A stretch of DNA of 64,000 nucleotides, taken from Clostridium sp. AM22-11AC. Lineage in GTDB: Bacteria; Bacillota; Clostridia; Lachnospirales; Lachnospiraceae. Shown here piece after piece: positions 43,630 through 51,983 of this stretch. Under the pieces are notes generated by a model. It saw only the letters and a program-made list of their open reading frames with translations, was not told the DNA's origin and made no database searches. Numbering within the stretch: position 1 is the first letter of the stretch; each line of letters opens with the position of its first letter. The translations under genes and the position numbers were made by a program. The stretch spans positions 180,815-244,814 of the forward strand of contig NZ_QUCM01000002.1 in NCBI RefSeq assembly GCF_003473545.1. Reading direction: 5' to 3'.

Positions 43630-45126
43630 ATGGCATTATCCTACGAAAGTACCAGAGGCGGACAGAAAGGCGTTACAGCATCACAGGCCATTTTAAAGGG
43701 TCTGGCAGAAGACGGCGGTCTTTTCATGCCTACAGAGATCCCAAAGCTGGACAAGACCTTAGAGCAGCTTGCGGGAATGACCTATCAGGAAACAGCCTAT
43801 GAAGTGATGAAGCTTTTTCTGACAGACTATACAGAGGAAGAATTAAAGTCCTGTATCGCAAATGCATACGATGACAAGTTTGACACAGAGGAGATCGCAC
43901 CTTTAGCAAAAGCAGACGGCGCTTATTTCCTGGAGCTTTATCATGGAAGCACCATTGCTTTCAAGGACATGGCTCTTTCCATCCTTCCTCATCTTATGAC
44001 TACAGCTGCAAAGAAGAACCATGCAGACAAGGAGATCGTGATCTTAACTGCTACCTCCGGCGATACCGGAAAAGCAGCTATGGCAGGTTTTGCTGATGTT
44101 CCTGGAACACGCATTATCGTATTTTATCCAAAGGGCGGTGTCAGCAAGGTCCAGGAGCTGCAGATGCGCACCCAGAAAGGTGACAATACCAGCGTAGTTG
44201 CTATCCACGGAAACTTTGATGATGCGCAGACCGGCGTAAAGAAGCTGTTCGGTAACAAAGAACTTGAAAAGGAAATGGCAGAGGCTGGCTTCCAGTTCTC
44301 TTCCGCAAACTCTATTAACATCGGACGTCTGGTTCCACAGGTAGTTTATTATGTATACGCATACGCAAAACTTCTGGAAAATGAGCAGATCGAAAATGGC
44401 GAGGAGATCAACGTTGTAGTTCCAACCGGAAACTTTGGAAACATCCTTGCAGCCTACTTTGCAAAGCATATGGGTGTGCCGATCAAGACCCTGATCTGCG
44501 CTTCCAATGACAACAAAGTCCTTTATGACTTCTTTACAACAGGAACCTATGACAGAAAGAGAGAATTTATCTTAACTAATTCCCCTTCCATGGATATTCT
44601 GATCTCCAGCAACTTAGAGCGACTGATCTATTTAAGCACAGGCTGCGATGCAGCAGCAGATGCAGCTTTAATGAAAGATCTTTCTGAAAAGGGAAGCTAT
44701 ACAGTAACTGAGAGCATGCGCCAGTTCATGTCCGATTTCAGAGGCGGTTTTGCTACAGAGGCACAGAATGAGGCAACTATCAGCAAGATCTTTGAAGATA
44801 CAGGATACCTGATCGATACCCATACAGGTGTTGCAGCTACCGTTTACAATGCATATAAGGCAGAAACAGGGGATCAGACCAAGACTGTGATCGCATCTAC
44901 CGCAAGCCCATACAAGTTCTCCCACAGCGTTTTAGAGGCCATTAAAGGTAAGTCTGCAGTAGAAGGAAAGGATGAATTCGCAGTAGTAGATGAGCTGTCT
45001 GAAGTATCCGGCACACCGGTTCCAAAGGCAGTAGAAGAACTGCGTAGCGCAGTGATCCGCCACAATACAGAATGCGATGTGGATAAAATGGGTGAAACTG
45101 TAAAGAATATCCTTGGAATCGCTTAA
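43630..45126 (+). CDS. thrC: Threonine synthase
   Basis: 498 residues, the long class of threonine synthase. The N-terminal YESTRGGQKGVTASQAILKG is typical. The PLP Lys lies in GSTIAFKDMALSI; phosphate-site TSGDTGKAAMAGF and PTGNFGNILAAYF follow. It converts O-phosphohomoserine to threonine in the cytosol. AGAGAGGGAGAAAG precedes the ATG. It is monocistronic. Confidence 0.96.
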   Translation: MALSYESTRGGQKGVTASQAILKGLAEDGGLFMPTEIPKLDKTLEQLAGMTYQETAYEVMKLFLTDYTEEELKSCIANAYDDKFDTEEIAPLAKADGAYFLELYHGSTIAFKDMALSILPHLMTTAAKKNHADKEIVILTATSGDTGKAAMAGFADVPGTRIIVFYPKGGVSKVQELQMRTQKGDNTSVVAIHGNFDDAQTGVKKLFGNKELEKEMAEAGFQFSSANSINIGRLVPQVVYYVYAYAKLLENEQIENGEEINVVVPTGNFGNILAAYFAKHMGVPIKTLICASNDNKVLYDFFTTGTYDRKREFILTNSPSMDILISSNLERLIYLSTGCDAAADAALMKDLSEKGSYTVTESMRQFMSDFRGGFATEAQNEATISKIFEDTGYLIDTHTGVAATVYNAYKAETGDQTKTVIASTASPYKFSHSVLEAIKGKSAVEGKDEFAVVDELSEVSGTPVPKAVEELRSAVIRHNTECDVDKMGETVKNILGIA

Positions 45127-45132
45127 AACAGC

Positions 45133-45161
45133 TTCCATTTTAGGACAAGATAGAGTATAAT
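45133..45161 (+). promoter_or_regulatory. Possible promoter for fba
   Basis: TATAAT at 45156-45161 with a poor -35 (TTCCAT at 45133-45138, 17-bp spacing). It lies about 110 bp before the aldolase start. Confidence 0.45.
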
Positions 45162-45269
45162 GAATTAGTACGTTAAGAATATAACAAAGTTATATATTTA
45201 ACAAAGACAGGTGTCCGGAAAATCCGGGACACAGTGCAAAAATTGCAGTATGTTCAAGGAGGAATAAAA

Positions 45270-46133
45270 ATGTTAGTATCAGCAAAAGAAATGCTTGAAA
45301 AAGCCAGAGCAGGCAAATACGCAGTAGGACAGTTTAATATCAACAACCTTGAGTGGACCAAATCCATCCTTTTAACAGCACAGGAATTAAATTCCCCTGT
45401 TATCCTGGGTGTATCTGAGGGCGCAGGAAAATACATGACCGGTTTCAAGACCGTAGCAGCTATGGTATCCGCTATGATCGATGAACTGAATATCACCGTT
45501 CCTGTTGCACTGCATCTGGATCATGGTACTTATGAGGGCTGCTATAAGTGTATCAAAGCAGGATTTTCCTCCATTATGTTTGACGGTTCCCATTATCCGA
45601 TCGAAGAAAACATCGAAAAGACCAAGGAACTGGTAAAGATCGCACATGCTATGGGTCTGTCCTTAGAGGCTGAGGTTGGCTCCATTGGCGGCGAAGAAGA
45701 CGGCGTAGTAGGTATGGGTGAGTGCGCAGATCCTAAGGAGTGCAAGGCAATCGCAGACCTGGGTATCGATTTCCTGGCAGCAGGTATCGGCAACATCCAT
45801 GGAAAATATCCGGCTAACTGGCAGGGATTAAACTTTGAAGTTCTGGAAAATGTTAAGAAAGAAGTTGGCGATATGCCATTAGTTCTTCACGGCGGTACCG
45901 GAATCCCGGCTGACATGATCAAAAAAGCTATCAGCCTTGGCGTTGCTAAGATCAATGTAAATACTGAGTGCCAGCTGTCCTTTGCAGCAGCAACCAGAGA
46001 GTACATCGAAGCAGGAAAAGACTTACAGGGCAAGGGCTTTGACCCAAGAAAACTGTTAGCACCAGGCGCAGAAGCTATCAAGGCTACTGTAAAAGAAAAA
46101 ATGGAACTGTTTGGCTCCGTTGGCAAAGCCTGA
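45270..46133 (+). CDS. fba: Class II fructose-1,6-bisphosphate aldolase
   Basis: 287 residues from the ATG at 45270, behind CAAGGAGGAATAAAA. Zinc ligands: HLDHGTYEGCYKCIKAG, the Glu/His region SLEAEVGSIGGEEDG, GNIHGKYP and VLHGGTGIPADMIKKA. It is of the FbaA/GatY type and splits fructose-1,6-bisphosphate in glycolysis. The gene has its own TATAAT and a terminator, so it is monocistronic. Confidence 0.95.
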   Translation: MLVSAKEMLEKARAGKYAVGQFNINNLEWTKSILLTAQELNSPVILGVSEGAGKYMTGFKTVAAMVSAMIDELNITVPVALHLDHGTYEGCYKCIKAGFSSIMFDGSHYPIEENIEKTKELVKIAHAMGLSLEAEVGSIGGEEDGVVGMGECADPKECKAIADLGIDFLAAGIGNIHGKYPANWQGLNFEVLENVKKEVGDMPLVLHGGTGIPADMIKKAISLGVAKINVNTECQLSFAAATREYIEAGKDLQGKGFDPRKLLAPGAEAIKATVKEKMELFGSVGKA

Positions 46134-46234
46134 AAATAAAACAGGTATCACAAAATAAGTTAGTACAATACAAAATCTTTTTTTAAAAAACCACTTGCAA
46201 TTTTAAAAGAAATGGTTTATTTTAAGAAAGAACG

Positions 46235-46268
46235 AAGGCGTTCTCTATATCAGGAGAGCGCCTTTTTT
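46235..46268 (+). terminator. Rho-independent terminator of fba
   Basis: AAGGCGTTCTC pairs with GAGAGCGCCTT (one T-G pair), followed by TTTTTTAC. The preceding 100 bp also has a weak AAACCA/TGGTTT hairpin; the 143 bp after it, before glnN, shows no feature I can support. Confidence 0.88.
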
Positions 46269-46411
46269 ACTACCTGATGCTTTAAACTTAAAAAAATTAG
46301 GTTTTCAGGTAAAGATAGTAAGGGATGTGCTGCAAATAGCTGAAGAAAAGCATCTCGAATGAGGATTTATGGAAATCATAAAAAAATGATGCAAGAGAGG
46401 ATGGAGAATCT

Positions 46412-48526
46412 ATGAGCGAAGTAGTAAGTGTTTCAGAGATGTTTGGCAAGGACGTATTTAATGACGCAGTCATGAAAGACCGCCTGCCAAAGAGTGTGTA
46501 CAAAAAACTGAAAAAGACCATCGAAGATGGCGCTGAGTTGGATCCAAGTATTGCAGACGTTGTGGCACATGCCATGAAGGATTGGGCCATTGAACATGGT
46601 GCAACCCATTTTACCCACTGGTTCCAGCCATTGACCGGAGTAACTGCTGAGAAACATGACTCCTTTATTTCAGCACCGGTAGACGGAAAAGTGATCATGG
46701 AATTCTCCGGAAAGGAACTGATCAAGGGCGAGCCTGATGCATCTTCCTTCCCATCCGGTGGTTTAAGAGCAACTTTCGAGGCAAGAGGTTATACAGTATG
46801 GGATTGTACTTCCCCAGCCTTCTTAAAAGAAGATGCTATCGGTGTTACCCTTTGCATTCCTACTTCTTTCTGCTCCTATAAGGGCGAGGCACTGGATAAG
46901 AAGACACCACTTCTTCGTTCTATGCAGGCAGTAAACGAGCAGGCACTGCGTATCCTTCGTCTTTTCGGAAATACCACTGCAAAGCGCGTAGTTCCTTCTG
47001 TAGGACCTGAGCAGGAGTATTTCATTGTAGACCGCGCAAAATATTTACAGCGTAAAGACCTGATCTACACCGGCCGTACTCTTTTCGGGGCAATGCCTCC
47101 AAAGGGACAGGAAATGGATGACCATTACTTCGGTGTTATCCGTGAGCGTATCGGTTCCTACATGAACGACTTAAATAAGGAACTTTGGAAATTAGGTGTT
47201 CCTGCAAAAACACAGCATAACGAAGTAGCTCCTGCACAGCATGAGCTGGCACCGATCTATGAAGGTGTAAATCAGTCTGTAGACCATAACCAGATCGTTA
47301 TGGAGACCATGAAGAAAGTGGCAGAGCGCCACGGGTTGGCATGCCTTCTTCACGAGAAGCCATTTGCAGGTGTCAATGGTTCCGGTAAACATAACAACTG
47401 GTCCCTGACAGCAGATGACGGTACCAACCTGATGAACCCGGGAGATACACCTCATGAGAACATCCAGTTCCTGTTAGTTCTGGCATGCATCATCAAGGCA
47501 GTAGATATCCACGCAGACCTGTTAAGAGAATCTGCTTCCAATGTAGGAAATGATCACAGACTGGGAGCAAACGAGGCACCGCCAGCAATCATCTCCATCT
47601 TCTTAGGCGAGCAGCTGGAAGATGTTATCGATCAGCTTTGTGATACTGGTGAGGCAACTCACTCCAAGCAGGGCGGAACCTTAAAAACAGGTGTTGATAT
47701 CCTTCCTGACTTTGATAAAGACGCAACCGACAGAAACAGAACCTCCCCATTTGCATTTACAGGAAACAAGTTCGAGTTCCGTATGGTAGGTTCTTCCGAC
47801 TCTATTGCATCTGCAAATACAGTATTAAATACCATTATCGCTGAAGCCTTCAAGGAAGCAGCTGACAAGCTGGAGAAGGCAGATAACTTTGATATGGCTG
47901 TACATGACATGATCAAGGAAACCCTGGCAGCTCACAAGAGAGTTGTATTCAATGGAAATGGTTATTCCGATGAGTGGGTAGCAGAAGCTGAGAGAAGAGG
48001 ACTTCCAAACATCAAGTCTATGGTAGATGCTATTCCGGCACTGATCACAGACAAGGCTGTAAAGCTGTTTGAAGAATTCGGCGTATTTACAAAGACCGAG
48101 CTGGAGTCCAGAGTAGAAGTTGAGTATGAAGGCTATGCAAAGGCTATCAATATCGAAGCAAAGACCATGATCGATATGGCTGGAAAGCAGATCATCCCGG
48201 CTGTTATCAAATACACAACTGCTCTTGCAGCTTCCATCTCCGCAGTAAAGAGTGCTTGCCCTGAAGCAGATGTAAGCACCCAGACAGAGCTTCTGTTAGA
48301 AACCTCTGATCTTCTGGCAGAAACCAAACTGGCTCTTGCAAAACTGACCGAAATTACTGAAAAGAGCGCAGCAATGGATGGCGGCAAGGACCAGGCAGTT
48401 GCTTACCATGAGGAAGTCGTTCCTGCAATGGCAGCATTAAGAACCCCGGTAGACAAACTGGAAATGCTGGTAGACAAAGACTTATGGCCAATGCCGAGCT
48501 ACGGCGATCTGATCTTTGAGGTTTAA
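46412..48526 (+). CDS. glnN: Glutamine synthetase type III
   Basis: 704 residues, the size of type III enzymes (types I and II are about 450). Landmarks: [14 protein letters not shown] at the N terminus, [42 protein letters not shown] and the C-terminal catalytic [16 protein letters not shown]. It makes glutamine from glutamate, ammonia and ATP as a large dodecamer. AGAGAGGATGGAG precedes the ATG. No glutamine riboswitch is seen upstream. Its 3' region has a three-way-junction motif, then a terminator. Confidence 0.96.
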   Translation: MSEVVSVSEMFGKDVFNDAVMKDRLPKSVYKKLKKTIEDGAELDPSIADVVAHAMKDWAIEHGATHFTHWFQPLTGVTAEKHDSFISAPVDGKVIMEFSGKELIKGEPDASSFPSGGLRATFEARGYTVWDCTSPAFLKEDAIGVTLCIPTSFCSYKGEALDKKTPLLRSMQAVNEQALRILRLFGNTTAKRVVPSVGPEQEYFIVDRAKYLQRKDLIYTGRTLFGAMPPKGQEMDDHYFGVIRERIGSYMNDLNKELWKLGVPAKTQHNEVAPAQHELAPIYEGVNQSVDHNQIVMETMKKVAERHGLACLLHEKPFAGVNGSGKHNNWSLTADDGTNLMNPGDTPHENIQFLLVLACIIKAVDIHADLLRESASNVGNDHRLGANEAPPAIISIFLGEQLEDVIDQLCDTGEATHSKQGGTLKTGVDILPDFDKDATDRNRTSPFAFTGNKFEFRMVGSSDSIASANTVLNTIIAEAFKEAADKLEKADNFDMAVHDMIKETLAAHKRVVFNGNGYSDEWVAEAERRGLPNIKSMVDAIPALITDKAVKLFEEFGVFTKTELESRVEVEYEGYAKAINIEAKTMIDMAGKQIIPAVIKYTTALAASISAVKSACPEADVSTQTELLLETSDLLAETKLALAKLTEITEKSAAMDGGKDQAVAYHEEVVPAMAALRTPVDKLEMLVDKDLWPMPSYGDLIFEV

Positions 48527-48544
48527 TAAATCTTATAAAATAGA

Positions 48545-48594
48545 AGGTTCCGCCTGCGTCAGCAGGCAGATAAGCGCGAGAGTGCGGTGAACCT
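48545..48594 (+). other. Three-way-junction motif in the glnN 3' region
   Basis: Outer stem AGGTTC/GAACCT (48545-48550/48589-48594) encloses hairpin 1 GCCTGC-GTCA-GCAGGC (48552-48567), the joint AGATAA, and hairpin 2 GCGC-GAGA-GTGC. The same plan, with compensating changes, recurs at 59973-60020 after the phosphoglucomutase gene. Both are followed by GAGT and a terminator. Confidence 0.55.
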
Positions 48595-48623
48595 GAGTAT
48601 TGGACGCAATTACATAAATAAAA

Positions 48624-48668
48624 TGCCCTTCTGGTGATATATAACGTATCCCGGAAGGGTGTTTTTTT
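48624..48668 (+). terminator. Rho-independent terminator of glnN
   Basis: CCCTTC/GAAGGG with additional GATA/TATC pairing, followed by GTTTTTTT. Confidence 0.88.
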
Positions 48669-48693
48669 CGCGGTATGAGTGGCATTGTTTAAC

Positions 48694-48721
48694 TTGCATT
48701 TTAAACCCAGTGTGCTATAAT
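48694..48721 (+). promoter_or_regulatory. Promoter for the LicC-LicA fusion gene
   Basis: TTGCAT (48694-48699), 16 bp, TGC-TATAAT (48713-48721, extended -10). Confidence 0.7.
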
Positions 48722-48801
48722 GTTCATATATTTTTGAAAAATAATAAAAATGAACATAAATATAAACATAAGCATAAGCAGGAAAAGGAGTTAAAGATCA
48801 T

Positions 48802-50685
48802 ATGAACCGACAGGCGCTGGTATGCAGAAATATACTGGAAAAACCGGATATTACACAGCGGGAAATGGCGAAAAACATGGACATATCCCTGGGTACAGTC
48901 AATGGGCTGGTGAAGGAATGTCTGGCAGAGGGATATATTGCAGAGGAAGAAAATGGGAAAGAAAAATATCTCATCCTTCTGGAAAAGGGAAAAGAACTGT
49001 TAAAGCCTTATAAAGTAGATGGGGCGCTGATCATTGCAGCCGGTTTCGGTTCCCGTTTTGTGCCTCTTACCTTCGAGACTCCAAAGGGTCTTTTAGAGGT
49101 CTTTGGAGAGCGCATGATCGAGCGTCAGATCAAACAGCTCCATGAAGTGGGGATCCACGACATTACCATTGCAGTAGGCTATTTAAAAGAAAAATTTGAA
49201 TACCTGATCGATAAATACGATGTGAAATTATTATACAATCCGGAATACTCCTGCAAAAACACGCTGGCTACTGTATACAGAGCCAGAAAGTTCTTAAAAG
49301 GCCGGAACGTATACATTCTTTCATCAGATAACTGGATGCGGGAAAATATGTACCATTCCTATGAGTGCGGTGCCTGGTACAGCGCAGCCCACGAAGAAGG
49401 AGAGACCAAGGAATGGTGCCTTACCTTTAATAAAAAGGGCCGTATCAGCGATGTAAATGTAGGCGGAAAAGATGCGTGGTTTATGTACGGTCCCGTATAT
49501 CTTTCCAGGGAGTTTTCCGCTAAATTCCTTCCTGTATTAGAGGCTTATTATCAGATCCCCGGAACAGAGCAGTTTTACTGGGAGCAGCCTTATGTGGACA
49601 TGTTAAAGGGAGAGGCAAAACGCCGTCTGGAAAAAGAGGACAAGGAGCTGTTGAAACAGACAGAAGAAGCCTGCGGCATACCTGCGTCCAAATGGAACGA
49701 GATCGAGATGAATATCAACCGCCAGCCGGATAACCAGGTATACGAATTTGAAAATCTGGAAGAGCTGCGCCTCTTTGATACCCATTATCAGAACCACTCC
49801 GATAATGCGGCCATGGAGCTGGTAGCAGAGGTATTCCATGTGCCGGAGTTTCAGATCACAGACATCAAATGCTTAAAATCCGGCATGACCAATAAATCCT
49901 TCCTGTTCCGCACCGGAGATCATCACTGTATCTGCCGTATCCCCGGACCTGGCACAGAGCTTCTTATTAACAGAGAGCAGGAAAAAGAAGTTTATGATGC
50001 CGTCCGTCCTCTGGGCATTACAGAACATGTGTTGTATCTGAACCCGAAGACCGGTTATAAGATCTCTGAATACTATGAAAATACCCACAATGCCAGCGCA
50101 GACAACTGGGACGATATGAAGACCTGTATGGATATGGTGCGAAAGCTTCATGAAGCAGGTTTAAAAGTAGGCCACAGCTTTAATATCAGGGAGCGGATCA
50201 GCTTTTACGAGAAACTTTGCCTGGAACATGGCGGCATTCCTTTTGAAGACTACAGTCAGGTTCGTGAATGGGTAAATCAGTTGTTAGATGCCTTAGATAA
50301 AATGGATCTTCCACAATGTTTATGCCATATTGACGCAAATGTGGATAACTTTTTAATTTTCCCGGATCACAGTGCAAAACTTCTTGACTGGGAGTACGCA
50401 GGCATGTGCGACCCGTTAATGGACGTATCCATGTGTGCGATTTATTCCTATTATGAGGAAGAGCAGACCGAAAAATTACTGGAACTGTATTTACAGCGCA
50501 GACCAGATGACAAAGAGCGGTTCATCACCTATGCAGACGCAGCCTTAGGGGGCTTCCTCTGGTGCCTGTGGGCTGTATACAAGGCAAGTCTGGGAGATGA
50601 GTTTGGAGAGTACACCATTATTATGTACCGGTATGCGAAGCGGTACTATAAGAAGCTGATGAAGGAGTTACCACAGTTCTTTTAG
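48802..50685 (+). CDS. Fusion: winged-helix, LicC-like nucleotidyltransferase, LicA-like choline kinase
   Basis: 627 residues in three parts. A winged helix (about 1-65) contains ITQREMAKNMDISLGTVNGL. A sugar-nucleotidyltransferase fold (about 72-300) begins ALIIAAGFGSRFVPLTF, with TPKGLLEVFGERMIER and SSDNW, the LicC (CTP:phosphocholine cytidylyltransferase) pattern. A LicA/choline-kinase-like domain (about 340-625) has CHIDANVDNFLI (HxDxxxxN) and LLDWEYAGMCDPLMD. It would phosphorylate choline and activate it as CDP-choline for phosphocholine decoration of wall polymers. The next genes encode wall-binding-repeat proteins that could bind such choline. The role of the winged helix is unknown. 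Confidence 0.9.
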   Translation: MNRQALVCRNILEKPDITQREMAKNMDISLGTVNGLVKECLAEGYIAEEENGKEKYLILLEKGKELLKPYKVDGALIIAAGFGSRFVPLTFETPKGLLEVFGERMIERQIKQLHEVGIHDITIAVGYLKEKFEYLIDKYDVKLLYNPEYSCKNTLATVYRARKFLKGRNVYILSSDNWMRENMYHSYECGAWYSAAHEEGETKEWCLTFNKKGRISDVNVGGKDAWFMYGPVYLSREFSAKFLPVLEAYYQIPGTEQFYWEQPYVDMLKGEAKRRLEKEDKELLKQTEEACGIPASKWNEIEMNINRQPDNQVYEFENLEELRLFDTHYQNHSDNAAMELVAEVFHVPEFQITDIKCLKSGMTNKSFLFRTGDHHCICRIPGPGTELLINREQEKEVYDAVRPLGITEHVLYLNPKTGYKISEYYENTHNASADNWDDMKTCMDMVRKLHEAGLKVGHSFNIRERISFYEKLCLEHGGIPFEDYSQVREWVNQLLDALDKMDLPQCLCHIDANVDNFLIFPDHSAKLLDWEYAGMCDPLMDVSMCAIYSYYEEEQTEKLLELYLQRRPDDKERFITYADAALGGFLWCLWAVYKASLGDEFGEYTIIMYRYAKRYYKKLMKELPQFF

Positions 50686-50778
50686 AAACGCCCCATGATA
50701 TGGGAACATACACAAATGCATTTCAAAACAGGTTTCAGAAAATTGTAATAAAAATGTTAATCATGGAAAGTTCATTTG

Positions 50779-50787
50779 TGCTATACT
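50779..50787 (+). promoter_or_regulatory. Extended -10 promoter for the wall-binding-repeat protein
   Basis: TGC-TATACT at 50779-50787 with no clear -35. It is about 70 bp before the start codon. Confidence 0.45.
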
Positions 50788-50855
50788 TAATTAAAAGTGA
50801 AAAATAATTGTGCGATCAATGAAAAAGAGACGATACAACAGAACAGGAGGAGAAA

Positions 50856-51908
50856 ATGGGACGTAAAAAATATTTCGCAGCCCTTGCAGCAGCTGGTATG
50901 ATCGGCGCTATGGCGTTGGGATCTGCGTTTAATTCATACGCCGCAGATGGATGGACCAAGTCAAATGACCATTGGACCTACATCTACCAGGGCAAGACCT
51001 ATACAGGTTGGCTGGAAACCAGTGATGGCAAATATTATATGGACCTTTCCGATGGACATATGACTACCGGATTTAAACAGATCGATGGAAAATGGTACTT
51101 CTTCCGTCCAAACGGTCTGATGGCTCAAAGCCGCTGGATCAATCCGGAATATGGCAAATGGTACTACTTCTTAGGTGACGGTACCATGGTTACCGGCTGG
51201 TTAAAGATCGGAAACGATTATTACTTTATGCGTGGTGACGGATCTATGGGAACCGGCTGGCGTCAGATGGACGGTGCCTGGTACTACTTCCAGAGCAGCG
51301 GCAAATGTGTAGTTAATTCCTGGGCACAGATCAAGGACAACTGGTATCTGTTTGGAACAGACGGAAAGATGATGACCGGCTGGGCAAAAGTTGACACCGA
51401 CTACTATTATCTGAATACAGATGGGCGTATGCTTACAGGCTGGCTCACTGACAGCGAAGGCAATAAGTATTATATGAATCAGAGCAATGGCAAGATGAGT
51501 GTAGGCTGGAAGCAGATCGATAATGCCTGGTATTATTTCAATACCAATGGTCACATGATGACAGGCTGGATCCAGGTAGATAATAAGATCTACTACATGA
51601 ATCCGACAAACGGCGGAAAGATGACAACAGGAACCTCCCTGGATATCAACGGAACTACCTACAACTTTGATGGAAGTGGTGTATGCCAGAATGCAAGCGG
51701 CGTATCTGCTCAGACACCATCTAGCAGCAGTACTTCTGCTTCCGGTGGTGTAACCGGTGAAAATGGCGGACCTGGTGTATCAAGAAATTCCAGCTCCAAC
51801 AATGGTCCTTCCGGTGGTAACACTTCAAATAATACATCAAACAGTCCTTCCAATACCACATCCAGTTCTGACACCTTAACGGCAGGACGCACAGACGGAC
51901 CAGGCTGA
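50856..51908 (+). CDS. Secreted cell-wall-binding-repeat protein
   Basis: 350 residues. A signal peptide ends SYAADGW. About eleven choline-binding-type repeats follow (residues about 30-275), such as GWLETSDGKYYMDLSDG and GKWYFFRPNGLMAQS; no catalytic domain is present. A Ser/Asn/Gly-rich tail contains VTGENGGPGV and the protein ends TDGPG. It is probably a surface scaffold that attaches non-covalently to choline-decorated polymers, given the LicC-LicA gene just upstream. ACAGGAGGAG precedes the ATG. Confidence 0.92.
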   Translation: MGRKKYFAALAAAGMIGAMALGSAFNSYAADGWTKSNDHWTYIYQGKTYTGWLETSDGKYYMDLSDGHMTTGFKQIDGKWYFFRPNGLMAQSRWINPEYGKWYYFLGDGTMVTGWLKIGNDYYFMRGDGSMGTGWRQMDGAWYYFQSSGKCVVNSWAQIKDNWYLFGTDGKMMTGWAKVDTDYYYLNTDGRMLTGWLTDSEGNKYYMNQSNGKMSVGWKQIDNAWYYFNTNGHMMTGWIQVDNKIYYMNPTNGGKMTTGTSLDINGTTYNFDGSGVCQNASGVSAQTPSSSSTSASGGVTGENGGPGVSRNSSSNNGPSGGNTSNNTSNSPSNTTSSSDTLTAGRTDGPG

Positions 51909-51939
51909 TAGAAAACTTTTAAATTGCAGACTACATAAT

Positions 51940-51970
51940 GGGGATGTCAGGAAAAAGACATCCCCTTTTT
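51940..51970 (+). terminator. Rho-independent terminator
   Basis: GGGGATGTC and GACATCCCC form a 9-bp perfect stem, loop AGGAAAAA, followed by TTTTT. The next gene's start is only 14 bp further. Confidence 0.92.
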
Positions 51971-51983
51971 CAGGAGAACAGGC

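Noticed and set aside
46269..46411. Glutamine riboswitch or T-box before glnN
   Set aside because: I searched by eye for the conserved core and for a T-box sequence and saw neither.
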